A DNA stretch of 64,000 nt from Ophiocordyceps camponoti-saundersi (nom. inval.) (Eukaryota; Ascomycota; Sordariomycetes; Hypocreales; Ophiocordycipitaceae), in contig PDHQ01000077.1 in assembly GCA_003339415.1 (NCBI GenBank), positions 1 to 64,000 on the forward strand. The letters run 5' to 3'. The notes under the pieces are model-generated. The model worked only from the letters and a program-made list of their open reading frames with translations. It was not told where the DNA came from and did no database searches. Of this stretch, positions 12,023 through 23,599 are shown in pieces. Each line of letters opens with the position of its first letter. Within the stretch, counting starts at the first letter, position 1. A program made the position numbers and the translations under genes.

Positions 12023-12545
12023 ATCTACGCTAATACTTAGCGAATTATTAGAGATACGCTACCGAAAAATAAGCAAAGTATTATAATAAAAACTATATAC
12101 TTTTAATACTTAAGATAGGCGATTTAGTAAGCCTCTTAACTAAGAATATTAAATTTAAAAGTAAGAAAAAGAAACTCCTACCTTATTACGTAGGACTATT
12201 TCGCGTTCTCTAGAAAATCGGCTTTTAAGCGTACCGCCTCGTATTACTTATAAAATACGCCCGTCTTTACGATATTTTTTATATTTCTCTCCTAAAACTT
12301 TAATACCTCCAAGACCCCTAAAACTTATCTACCTCTCTCCTTATACTAAACTTAGAGGAGGATAATAGGGAATAAGAAATCTAAAAAGTTAAAAGCTAAA
12401 AAATACTAAATAGCAAAATTTACTTCCTAGTTAAATAGAAAAAATAGCTATCGGAGTATAATTAATAAGTTAACTTCGATAATATAGCGAATATATTATA
12501 ACTTATTAATAAATTTTAGAAAATAATAAAAAAACGTAAAAAAGT
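12023..12545 (+). pseudogene. G2 integrase C-terminus and chromodomain (decayed)
   Basis: This continues the integrase after insert U: the K*AKYYN block, the GDLVSL block (about 12120), then LL.YYVGLFRVL and KYARLYDIFYISLLKL (about 12185-12300), all standard for the gypsy integrase C-terminus. The chromodomain follows at about 12355-12500, with EIEKVKS-like, YFLVK* and SEYN**VNF segments. The frame fades at about 12545 in a lysine-rich tail. The usual next feature would be the 3' LTR; instead an antisense coding stretch begins. Confidence 0.85.
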
Positions 12546-12599
12546 ATAATTCTCCTAAATTTATATATTTACTTTACTTACTTATTTATATACTTATTA

Positions 12600-13984
12600 T
12601 ACTATTTACTTTTATACTTACTCCTATTACGCTTTCTTATTCCGTTTAGACTGATAAACTTATCGAATATTTTTATCCTTTTTATTTTTATTATAAGTAC
12701 GTTTTACCCCTAACTTTTAACTTATCGGTAGCTTCTTCTTAATTTAAAGTATTTACGCTATCTCCTCCTAAGCTATTTTATCCGCTTTTATAGCGCGCTT
12801 TATCTTTTTAACTATAATATACTTATAAGCGTTAATTTTACTATACGGAGCGTATATATTAAAATATTTATAAATTAATACTTTCTATAGCCTAAACTCC
12901 TTATTTATAAGGCTATATAGGACTTTCTCTATCCGCTTACGCGTATAAGCTAGCGCTACCTCTTACTTAATATATCCTTCGTCCCCTAAAAGAAGACGGA
13001 GTAATAATAATAACTTCTAATACGTTATTATAAGTTCTCCTTTTCTTATAAGCTAAAAATTCCCCTCTTCGTCTAAAAAAAACTCTAATAGTTCTAGGCC
13101 CCTTTCTAAGGTAGTCGTTCCGAAAGCGTAATAGTTAGTAGTTAGTAGCGCCCGTCGCTACTATATTAAACCCTAATACTACCCCCTAGCTTCGACGGAT
13201 ACCTTATTCGTTCCCGTAAGCTTATATTCCTAGATATAAGTAGTTAATATTATTATAAATAACTCTATTAAGTGCTAGGTAATCTAAGCTACGTTTAGTC
13301 TCCCTTACTTAGATAAAGCTAACTTATTTTTCTTAGTTATATAACCGGCCTTACGATATATTATATTAAAAATATACCTTAGCTCCCCCGTTACTATTAC
13401 GTAGTTAAACTAATTTCCTAATATACTAACGGGAACGGGCGTATAAGTTACCTTTTTATATTAATAATAGTCGCACTAAAAAGCTTTAATCTTAGAATAC
13501 TAATATTTAACGCTAAATATCTTATCCTTAATAACGCGAAATATATATTCTTTTAAGTAAGACTAGAAATACCTAATATACTAATTAAGATTATATTAAA
13601 TAATTTTCTCCCGCTTTAAATAGGATATTTTCTTAAACCTCTTCGTATATCCCTCCCCTTTCCCCCTTACCTTACCCTAGCTATAAGTATAAGTTATCTT
13701 CTACTTAGGTATATCTTTATTATTAGACTTATTATTATCGTTATTATTATCTTCGTTATAAACCTCTCCCTTATCGGCGTTCTTTTTTTTATTATTAAAT
13801 AACTCTATCTACTCTTTATATTTAATTTTTAGCTTAAAGTTAGCTTTATCGTTATCGGTATTATCTTTTTTTTTAATTTTAATAAACTTTTCCGTAACCT
13901 CCGCTATATCTCCGTTAACTTAGCCCTAATTCCTCCCCGCTTAGGCCACGCCTTTAATAAGCTTCGCTACCTCTAATAACTTTT
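12600..13984 (-). pseudogene. Antisense frame in the G2 3' region, C-terminal part (unknown)
   Basis: On the minus strand, reading from 13984 down to about 12600, there is a long frame broken only by RIP-type TAA/TAG. It holds an Asp/Glu/Asn/Lys-rich linker (about 13900-13690), a short Cys-like cluster (AF*CDYY*YKKVTYTP at about 13470-13425), a hydrophobic middle, and a very basic C-terminus (about 12760-12640). No family is recognised and the frame is not certain throughout. It continues the stretch at 20293-21967, from which Copia C1 separates it. It lies between the G2 chromodomain and 3' LTR, so it may be an extra G2 gene or an undetected older insertion. Confidence 0.5.
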
Positions 13985-13989
13985 CCGCC

Positions 13990-14399
13990 TATTAGTTAGC
14001 CTTCGTAGTGCGTATACGGGAGTTAATAGCGATTACTAGTACTAAAAGTATAATTCTTCTAGTTTATAATATTCGTTTATATCTTCTCTAAAATAAAGGG
14101 AATTCTATGTTTACTTATATATAAAATATCTTTACGTATACTCTCTTCTTCTATACTCGATATTAGATTAAGTATAATCTAATCTCTTCCCGAAACTAAT
14201 CCGATATCGACTAGGAGTTTATTAAAGCTCCTATCTAAAATACTATAATAAAAATATAATCGAAACTTACCTTACTTCTTATTACCTAAGTCCTTTTAAT
14301 ATATCCTACATAATATACCCCTTTTCTCCTTATCCTAAGTATATTTAGATTTTATTTTATACCTATATAGATTTTAGTTATTCTTATATAAGTTTAATA
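13990..14399 (-). repeat. C1 3' LTR
   Basis: 410 bp, direct repeat of 19878-20287. On the coding strand it is preceded by a purine-rich tract (14404-14430, AAAAAAGAAAAAG-like). Confidence 0.93.
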
Positions 14400-14429
14400 C
14401 CGGTAACTTTTTCTTTTTTAGGAAAGGGC

Positions 14430-17400
14430 GATTTCTTAGCCTATGCTAAGTTTAGGTATTTCTTCTTTTAAGTTATAAAGCTTTAAACTTAGATATTAAA
14501 GGTATTAATATCGATTAGGCGTTCTAACGCCTTATTTAGGTTATCCTTAGTTATAGCGTTTATAAGGTTATCTAAACTATTTATCTATTTAATTTCCTCG
14601 ATTTCCTAATTCTTATAGGACTTTCTTATTAATATAATATTAATTATTAATCTTTTTTTTTTCGTAATCCTAAGCTTTATTAGATATTTATATAGTAAGT
14701 ATAAGTTAGTATAAATAATAATCTAAATTACGCTTAATCTAAGTTCGGACCGAATTCTTATTAATATTAAGCTAATAAAAATACCGATATCGAAGCTAGC
14801 TAATATCCCGTATATTTCGGATACTAATATGGACTATATTACCTTTTTATACTTTATCGAGCTTTAATAGATAATATTCCTAAAAAGCGTAAACTTATCT
14901 TTACCGCTAGTTTCTTATTTAAGTATAATAACGTATCCGATCTATAAGGATAAGTTAGAGTTATTTATAAAAAAACTATTAGTAAAAATATAAAGCTTTA
15001 TATTATTTAGTAATATAGGAATATATCGTAATTCTTAGTTTTAATACTCTTATTACTATTATAGCTTTTTATTAAGCTTCTCGTAATCTTTTCTATCCGG
15101 AGATTACTTCTAAATAGCGATAGAAAAATTATAAGTAGCTTCGGGTTAATAAATAAAAGCGATATAGGTATCTTAAGTATATTATTTAAAGTATTACTAA
15201 GCGTAATCTAGTATAAAGTAGTTAATAAGTTAAATCTTAGCCGCTTAGCCCTTTTATTAAAAGGAGATCGAACCCGGGGTAAGGTTAATCTAAGATCTAT
15301 TAAAGTTCGTAATATCCCTAGCTTAGAGGATAGTTTTAGGTTTAGTGCGGAATTAAGTAGCGGTTATCTACTTATCTTTTAGTTATTTAAAAGCCTTTAT
15401 ACTAAGTATAAAAATATCGTTAGTTTATAAACTAACGATCTTAAAACGCGCTTAATTATTATATTTAATAAGGAGGTAAATATTAAAAATTAATATCTAT
15501 ATTCGTAGCTATTAAAAATAATAATCTTAATAGATCCGAAATTAGTAAATACTAGCCTTCGTAATATTATATAGTAGCTTAATAACGCGGATTATAATAT
15601 TTAAAAAATATTAGTCTTTTATCTTAGGGGGAAGCGTAGCGATAATAGTCCTTTTAAGGTTAGATCGTAACTATAAGTACGCCTAAGTAATATTATATAA
15701 AGCTAGTTTAAAGCCTAATAGAAAGGTAGTAAGGGTAAGAGTAAGAATAAGCCGCTAGCTAACTTATTATATTATTAGGGATTAGGTAAGGATAATATCC
15801 TTACTCTTATCGCTATAACTTACGATAATAAGCTTAGATTTTTTATATAGGTAATCGGTGCCTATCCCCTTAATTTCCTAAACTATATAAGCTTTAAAAA
15901 CGTAAACGCTACGATACTTAATAATATTATATTTTTTAAAGGAAAAAATACCGTAGCTAATAAAGTTATTAATCTCTTAAATATCTAAAACTTTAAAAAG
16001 TTAGCTAGCTATTATAATTTTTCTTTTAGCCTAAAGCTTAAAAGATAACGATATATTATTTTTTTCTTTTTATATTATAAAAGCGTTATCTATAAAGAGA
16101 TTTCGAGGAATATATATAGTAATCCTTAGATAAGGTATTACTTAAGATAATACCGAAGTTAAGTCGATATTAGGAGAAGGTAAAGTTAATATCGATTTAG
16201 GGCCTTTATATAAAGGTATTAAAAAAGGGCGGATATATATAGACTAGAAAAAATAAAGTTCGTATAAGAGATTAATAATAATATTATAGCTATTAATAGA
16301 AAGAAGGGTATATAGTCTTATCTATTTACTAAGTTTGCGCTAAATACGAATTTAGCTATTTAGAGGTAGCTATAGAATATTAGAGATATCGGGGCTATTT
16401 CGTATAGATAGAGCGTTACGGACTATCTATTAGGTATAGTATTTCCGGAGTTTAGTTATAGCTTTCTAAATAGCGGTAGCTTATCGTAAGGTAAAAGGGG
16501 TTAGAGCTAAGTTAGAGTATACGCGTAAGTAGGCTTTAAAAACTAAAAAAGTTAGGATAAGTTTATTAAGTTTTACTATATTATTAATTACTTTTATAGC
16601 TATTTATAAGATAAAATCCTAACTAATATTAGGTTAAAGTTTAGCTAAGATTACCTTATAAGCGCGTCGAAAGGGGGTATAGTATTATTTAACCTTCCTA
16701 ACTAACTAATATACTTTAACGGGGACCTAGGTATATATAATACCTAAGGTAGCGGCCTTAGAATAGAACTCCTAAAAATCGAAGTTTTTTTTAATATTAT
16801 AACGAATAATATTAGGGGGTTTAAGGTAAATATCGATTTAGATTATATAAAAGGTATTTTAAGTATTTTTCGTAAAAAGAGATAGGAGAAACTAAGTAGC
16901 TTAGAAAACTATAGCTTAGTCGATAATATATAAGATAGCTTATTAGTTAATATAGAGAATATCTATAATAACCTTAAAGTTAAAATCGCGGTTATCTTCT
17001 AGCTTAAATTTAAACTATTAGGGCGCGGGGCTATTTAGTTAGTATTAATAATAGATTTTAAAAATAGCCTTAATAGCTTAGATATTAGTATTATATCTAG
17101 CCCGAGTAAATAGTTAGTATAGATAAGATATACTAAGGTGCCTAAATTATCTATAAATTTAGTATATCTCTTACTTAGTAAGATATAATATTACTTCTTC
17201 TAAGGGTAAAAGGAAAAACTAAGGATAACCTTATTTACGTATAATAGGGATCTTAGTTATACCGTAGATAAGGTAATTTAAAATATTATAAAAGAATATC
17301 CTTAGTTAATCTATATCTATTAGGTATAAGAGGAATAGGGTTTAACTAAGTAAGATATAAAATATAATCTTACCTATTAGGGTTATAACTTAAATAGAGC

Positions 17401-17600
17401 TAAGGGAGGTAATAATTTAACTTTTACCGAATTTAATAGATACTTAGCCGGCGGTAAACTTATTAAGGGATAATAAAGGTATAAGGAGCCGTAATACTTT
17501 AAACTAAGATTAACCTAAGGTTAATACGGATACCGTACCGGTATCGATTAGAATATTTTAGAATATTATCTAAGAATAGCAGTCTATTAAGGTAAAATAA
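14430..17600 (-). pseudogene. C1 pol: protease, integrase, reverse transcriptase, RNase H (decayed)
   Basis: Read on the minus strand. The protease active site DTG is intact at 17537-17545. Integrase zinc-binding residues lie near 17130-17175. Reverse transcriptase has the fungal copia catalytic box *TNDI at about 15404-15433 (QTDD in the family, first Asp changed to Asn). The RNase H domain is at about 14480-15000, ending in the ALERLI block near 14530. The polyprotein would cut itself, integrate, copy RNA and degrade the template. Only RIP-type stops interrupt it. Confidence 0.85.
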
Positions 17601-17619
17601 GTAATAGGAGCTATAATAA

Positions 17620-19500
17620 GTATAGGCTTATAAAAATTATCTTTCGTTAAGAAATATATATATACTAACTAGTATAGTATTTTAGCTACTTAGGGTAATA
17701 TTAATAGTAAGTTTTCTATTAGTTCCGTAATTTAAGGTATATAAAATACTTAAGTTAATTATATAAATAATAAAATATAGTATAGAGTTTCGGTAAGTTT
17801 ATAAGATTAGAGTGCCTATCCGTTATCGCTATTTTCCTCTAATACTCTTTCTATCCCTTCGAAGTCTGCGAGATAAGCGTTAAAGTTAACTTTTATTCCG
17901 GTAAAAGTATAATAAGCTAGAAATAAATATTTAAACACTTTACGTTCCTTTTCTATATATTTAGAGGATTAGTATCTAATCTTACCGTAAACGAAGTATT
18001 TATAGTTCTACGAGGTATTAGCCCTCGAGTTATAAGTAAAGTTACTTCCGCTATTATTACGATATCGGTTTAAGGGCTAGTCGGAGGTTTTCTAATATCG
18101 GCAATTAAGGTAGAAAATATCGAAGCTTAGAGTATTAGGAGAAGGTAGTAATAAGTAAGAGCTTTAAATATACTATAAGCTATTAGATTAATAAGTTAGG
18201 GTTATTTTTAAAGAGGAACGGAGGTCGGATATAAGCGTCTCCGTATCTTTCGCGGGTTTAAAGAGTATAAATTCTAATTTAGGGACGCCCCGGTAAGCGT
18301 TAATAAGGGTTATCCGTAAAAGGGCGTTACTAATATAATTAGAACTAAGAGCACGCTAATAAAGATCTAATTTATTAAAAAGTTTCTATAAAACTTCGTA
18401 TAGTTTACTTTTAGGATACGAAATCCGAATTATCTAATAAGTAATAGATATCTAATTCGTATAATAATAAAAATAATTAACGTTTATATTAAAAGACTTC
18501 TATATTTAAAAATATATATTACGAAAAGTAGAAAATTAGTTAATATAATCGAGATAATACCGTCTTACTTAGCCTAAAAGAATACGTAGAAAAATCGTAT
18601 AAAAATAAAATAGGTAAATCTCTAATATAAAATAAATATTTATAAAGATATAAACCTTATTATCTAAAAGGTTATAAAGTTCGCCTAAGTATATAATATT
18701 CTTATCCTAGATTTTAGTAAATTAAGTAATTATTTTTAAATTAATATATATATTAGGAAATTTAATTAGGGGTAGTATAAAGAAAGTAAAAGCGTTTAGT
18801 ATAGGTTTATCCTAAAATCGAGGTATTTTCGATAAAAGGCCTCGTTAATATCGATAAAATTCTATATTAGTATCTAAATAAGGACCTTAGCTATTAATAT
18901 TAAGTCTAGCTATACTTACTAATAGTTCTTTAATAAGTATATCTAATAAGGACTATATTCTTTAAGTAGTAGCTTAAGGGTCTTAGAATCGGTATATTAT
19001 TAGTTATTAGGTAAGTTAAACTAATAGGTTTTAAAATAATATATTTAATTATAATATTTAAAGGTTAGGGATAATTTAAATTTAGGCGTTCCTAATATCT
19101 AAGCTAGGCCTTAGTTAAGGTATTATCTATTATTATAAGGTAGGTGCGGTAATAGTTTAGGTTTCTATCTTAGTTTCTAGTATTAATTTAATAGGGATTA
19201 TAAGTCCTAATTTAAAAGAGGTTTTACTATATACCTAAGCTAGCTATATAGGAAGGTTTATTTATATTTAGAAATTTTTTAAGTTCCTTTAAGGCGGGTT
19301 TCTTAGATTTGCCGATATAAATTCCTCGTCTTATAAGAAAGCTTCGGGTAAGGTCTCTTATAAATACTTATCTTATTTCCCACGTTTTCGTTTTCTAGCT
19401 ATTAAAATATCGTTAGAAAAGGTTAAATAAAGCGAGATTAGAGAGTTACTTATCGCTTTCGACGAATAAGATAAATCTCGCTATCGCTAGTTTAATTATC
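17620..19500 (-). pseudogene. C1 gag (decayed)
   Basis: On the minus strand the gag frame ends in a zinc knuckle at about 17950-18005 (KYFVYGKIRYQSSKY, the C-X2-C-X4-C/H-X4-H form of fungal copia gag with Cys read as Tyr), then a lysine-rich tail ending shortly before protease. The capsid part upstream is not motif-rich and was assigned by position and by its match to C2. Confidence 0.75.
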
Positions 19501-19877
19501 TCTACGTTCTCGTAGTCTCCTAATATATTATTATCTTAGCGATCTAAGTTAAACTAATTCTAATATCGTTTCGGGATCTTAGTATATCTAAATATTTCTT
19601 AAGTTAGCTAGTTATAGTATTTAAGGAGTTCTATTCTATCTTCGGGAGGGGTGCTTATAATTATAAGTAAGTCTTCGAACCGGCTTTAGATAGATATTAT
19701 AAAGTATTTAGGTTAGCTTTTTTAAAAGTTCTAAAAAGGGTCCTATATAGCCTTTTATTAACTTTTTAATTAATTATAGCTTACCTCTATACGGTTATTT
19801 TCGTAAAAGTTTACTATTAGGGTTAATTATTCTATCCTTATTAATCTATAATTAACTAAATTTTAACTACTAATTAA

Positions 19878-20287
19878 TATTAGTTAGCCTTCGTAGTATA
19901 TATATAAGAGTTAATAGCAATTACTAGTACTAAAAATATAATTTTTCTAGTTTATAATATTTATTTATATTTTCTCTAAAATAAAGGGAATTCTACGTTT
20001 ACTTATATATAAAATATCCTTACGTATACTCTCTTCTTCTATACTCGATATTAGATTAAGTATAATCTAATCTTTTCCCGAAACTAATCCGATATCGATT
20101 AGGAGTCTATTAAAGCTTCTATCTAAAATACTATAATAAAAATATAATCGAAACTTACCTTACTTTTTATTGCCTAAGTCCTTTTAATATATCTTACGTA
20201 ATGCACCCCTTTTCCCCCTATCCTAAGTATATTTAGATCTTATTCTATACCCGTATAGATTTTAGTTATTTTTATATAAGTTTAACA
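19878..20287 (-). repeat. C1 5' LTR
   Basis: 410 bp. Downstream on the minus strand (19877 to about 19830) is a primer-site region TTAATTAGTAGTTAAAA that resembles those of C2, L4 and M. Confidence 0.93.
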
Positions 20288-20292
20288 CCGCC

Positions 20293-21967
20293 TTAGTTAC
20301 TTACTTAATATAATATTTACTAAACTCCTCGGCGATAGCTTTATAAACTCCTTACGCTATAATTACGTTTTTATTAAATAAGCGTATTTTACTTCTTTTT
20401 ATAACTATACTTATATAATTTAATATTAAATTATATATTTCCTATATTACTTTTTTTTTAAGCTATACTAATCTTTTTTATAATAGCCCCTAAGCGGGTT
20501 ATTAATAAGTTTTCGTTAGTACTTTTAATAAGTTCTAATAACGCTTAGCTTTAAATTTTTTATATTAAAATATTTCCTAAATTAAGGATTTAGATTTTAT
20601 CCTTATATTAGATAAACTCCTTAGCGATTATATTACAAACTTTACGTAATATACTTTAATCTTTAGGGATCGCCGTAACTTACTTTTATATTACTTTTTA
20701 CTTAATATAGCTATATATTATTATATATATAATAACGGAGGCCTCTTAATTATAAGATAGTATTACTTTTATAATTATTTTATATAATAAGTTACCCTCC
20801 GAAGCGTAGCTTCTTACTTCTTTATCTTATAGCTTATTAGATTTACCCTTACCGCGATTTTTATATTAAATTTTAAATAGCGATTTCTTAGCTTTTATAG
20901 ATATTATACTAAGTTAATATTAACTCTTAAATAACCTTAGCTAATCTTACTTATTAGGCGCTAAAGTAAATTATATTTTCTCCGTATAGTATTTTATAGC
21001 TATAATCTCCGCTCTCTCTTAACCTTTTATAGTAATTATATCTAATATATATTATTTTAACGCCGCGTTAATTACTCCTAGATAGCTACTATTTTCTTCT
21101 AATAAGAAAAGCTAATTTAAAAACCGCTTCTTAGTTTACTTATTAAAATTAATATAAAAGTAATACTCCTTTACCCTTACTTATTATTTTATATTAATTA
21201 CTATTATATTTTCCTTATTAGAGTTTTTAATAAATTTAGTACTCTTAACTTTTATAACTTATTAATATATCGTTTTAATATCGGTTTTATAACTCTTACT
21301 TTTACTACTCCGAATTTTTTTCTTTAGCTCTATTTTCTTAATAACCTTAGTATACTCTAACGCTAAACGCCCTATTTATTTTACCTTAATATAAGACTTT
21401 TCCTCCTTAGCTACCTCTTTTATAGCTAGCGCTTTTATTTTCTCCTAAGCTACTTTACTTTTTTTACTTTTAACGCGCTATTTCTTAGCTAAGCTATTTT
21501 TAGCCTTAAATATAAGCTTTTATACTTTTTTAAGCGTTTTACTACTTATCTTTAGCTTAGGATAAACGGTTATCTTCTTATCTACGTTAATTACCTTAAT
21601 TATTACGGATTTTAGCTTTTACGCCTTTTTTAGCGTTTTATTACCTTTATCCTTTTTAGTAATCGTTACTAGTAAACTTTAACTTAATATTCTTATAACG
21701 CGTTAGTATATCTCCTATAAATATATACTAAATTACTTACGCTTTAGGCCCTTACCGCCTAATATTCTTATAATCTTTTTTAGTATTACTATACTTATCT
21801 TTTTCGGCGTTCCTTTAGGTATCTTTATATTAATATACGGAATATCGTTATTAAGCGGGCTACTACTAAGAGGATTCCCTTTCTTATCGAAATATATATA
21901 AAAGCTATTAAGGGCTTTATTACGCGATATAGTATTAAGAGGATATATTATTACGCGGTAAAATAAC
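20293..21967 (-). pseudogene. Antisense frame in the G2 3' region, N-terminal part (unknown)
   Basis: A frame of more than 500 codons on the minus strand, from about 21960 down to 20293, interrupted only by TAA/TAG at likely former Gln or Trp positions. Its first 200 codons are strongly lysine-rich (about 21700-21300, with repeated KK and KSKKSK-type runs); the rest is mixed helical, with a run KRFLNQLFLLEE-like at about 21130. No catalytic motif or known family was recognised. M interrupts its upstream end (21968) and C1 its downstream end (20292). It would be transcribed against G2. Confidence 0.55.
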
Positions 21968-22272
21968 TATTAAGTAGTATTTATACATATATATAGGTAA
22001 GAGAAAGCAAAGGTAACCTATATTAAGTATAATTAGAGATAGATACCCTTCCTTTATCGTATAAGGAAGAGCGGCTATATAGCTAGATAATACTCTACTT
22101 ACTTCTATACCCTCCTTCTTCTTATCTAAGCTACCTCCTACCTCCTAAGTTATACGAGGTATAACTTAGGTAGTAATATATATTTTATTAGAGGCTTCCT
22201 TATATCCGTGCTATCTTTTATATATATATCGTATAGTAAATATAAAGGGGTATAAAGAGATAATATCTAATA
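21968..22272. repeat. M left LTR
   Basis: 305 bp, direct repeat of 46472-46772. The 4-bp excess is a CTTA duplication near 22100. The repeat is preceded by TSD ATAAC. Confidence 0.9.
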
Positions 22273-22673
22273 CTTAATTTTTTCTTTTTATAAAAAAATA
22301 TATTAAATAAAAAGGTATTATATAAAGAAAAAACTCTATTTTCCTAAAAAGTAAATATTTCTAAAAAAAATAATCGTACGATATTAAATAAGTATATAAT
22401 CGAAAAAATCTCTAAAAATAAATAACGCCCGTAATACTATAATAAAAAGAGATAAAGAAAATAAGCTACTAGCCGAAAAATAAAAGTTAGGTTATTATAT
22501 AATTTAATCTATAATATATTTTTATAAAGTTTTATTATAAAGGTCTCTTATAATCGTAGTATTAAGAAAAATAAGTAGAAAGCTAACTTTCTATAACCTT
22601 ATACTAAAAATACTAAAAAATATTACGAAAAATAGGAATTAAAAATCGGATTCTGCCGCCTCTTACCGCCTTC
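22273..22673. other. M, AT-rich end region
   Basis: Just inside the left LTR the plus strand is a T/C run (22273-22290), so the minus strand has an A/G tract next to the LTR, as a polypurine tract for a minus-strand element would. The rest is A-rich with no gene. Confidence 0.5.
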
Positions 22674-22750
22674 GGAGGGGTATAAAAACCCCTCCTCGCT
22701 CCCTCTCTCTCTCTCTCTCTTTCTCTTCCTTTTTTCTTTCTTTCTTCTTT
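22674..22750 (+). promoter_or_regulatory. TATA box in a 7-bp inverted repeat, then CT tract
   Basis: TATAAAAA (22681-22688) is framed by GGAGGGG (22674-22680) and its exact complement CCCCTCC (22689-22695), followed by a long pyrimidine run with (CT)n at about 22700-22720. A TATA box followed by a CT-rich stretch is a common layout of strong fungal promoters, here pointing right. RIP is light in the next few hundred bases. Confidence 0.55.
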
Positions 22751-23186
22751 AAGCTAATTAACGAAGATAATAATAATAACTAGAAAAATCTTTAATAAAG
22801 ATTAATAAGTCGTATAATATACTTAAATCGTTTTTATTTATTTATTATAATACTTTAGAGGCTATAGAAGTAGCTGCTAGAACCTCGGCAGTAAGTTAAG
22901 TAGGAAAAACCCTCCTAAAAGAGGTAAAACCCCCCGCTATATAATAGGACCGCGTCCGGCTCGGGGCCGGGCTAAGCGCTCTACGCGTATAAAGAAAGTA
23001 ACCGTTAGTTACGGTAATACTATATAACGTAAGGAAAGATAAGGAAAGATAGATAAGATAAGGAAAAGATAATAGTAGCGGCGGTACGTATTACCTACAC
23101 GTGCCGGTACGTACCTCCCTAGCTTTTAAGTACGTATTACTTAACCCTTAGGTACGTAGCTACGTACCTCTTTTACGCACGGTATA
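22751..23186 (+). promoter_or_regulatory. M, non-coding stretch with GATA and TACGTA clusters
   Basis: No gene is seen. GATA-type repeats lie at 23036-23072. TACGTA occurs at 23095, 23108, 23131, 23153 and 23161, and a sixth copy lies at 28508 just beyond C3, so all six were within about 110 bp before C3 inserted. CA and TG survive at several sites. The function is unknown. Confidence 0.45.
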
Positions 23187-23351
23187 TATTAAGGCACGCA
23201 CTCTATCACGGATCGGGCAGTGATATTACTAATACTAAGTCTAACTCTAGTGGCCCCTCTATACTAATTTAGTATATCGAATATACTAGCCTAACCGGGC
23301 TTAAGCCCTAAGTGGGGCATAGCTTAGATATAGGGTATATTATATATAATA
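23187..23351 (-). repeat. C3 3' LTR
   Basis: 165 bp, direct repeat of 28330-28494; begins TATTAAGG and ends TATAATA on the plus strand. Confidence 0.93.
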
Positions 23352-23599
23352 CCGCCCCTAAGGCCGGGCAGGCTAAAGAATAACTATCGTAATATTATTT
23401 CTTAGTATTTAAGCTACTAAAGCCGCCCCTATTCCTTAGTATAGCTAAATTTAGCTAGCGTACGAACTGCTAATACTTATTCGCTTATAGACCTTTCGTT
23501 AGGCCATCTGCGATTATATCTTCCGTGCTAATTTATTATAAATTAAAAAAGCCTATCTAATATTTTTAAATAATCTATTTATATCGTAAATTAATATAC

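Larger units (their letters stand above)
13990..20287 (-). mobile_element. Copia-type LTR retrotransposon C1 (decayed, full-length)
   Basis: A 6,298-bp element on the minus strand with 410-bp LTRs (13990-14399 and 19878-20287) and TSD CCGCC at 13985-13989 and 20288-20292. On the coding strand the LTR begins TGTTAAAC and ends CTAAYA. Internal order on the minus strand: gag with CCHC knuckle, protease, integrase, reverse transcriptase, RNase H, which is the copia order (integrase before reverse transcriptase). It is the same family as C2 at 52870-59163. Confidence 0.95.

Noticed and set aside
21968..22272. Left M LTR as the 5' LTR of a minus-strand element covering the antisense frame at 12600-21960
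   Set aside because: No partner repeat occurs near 12550, whereas the repeat at 46472 gives a perfect ATAAC duplication.
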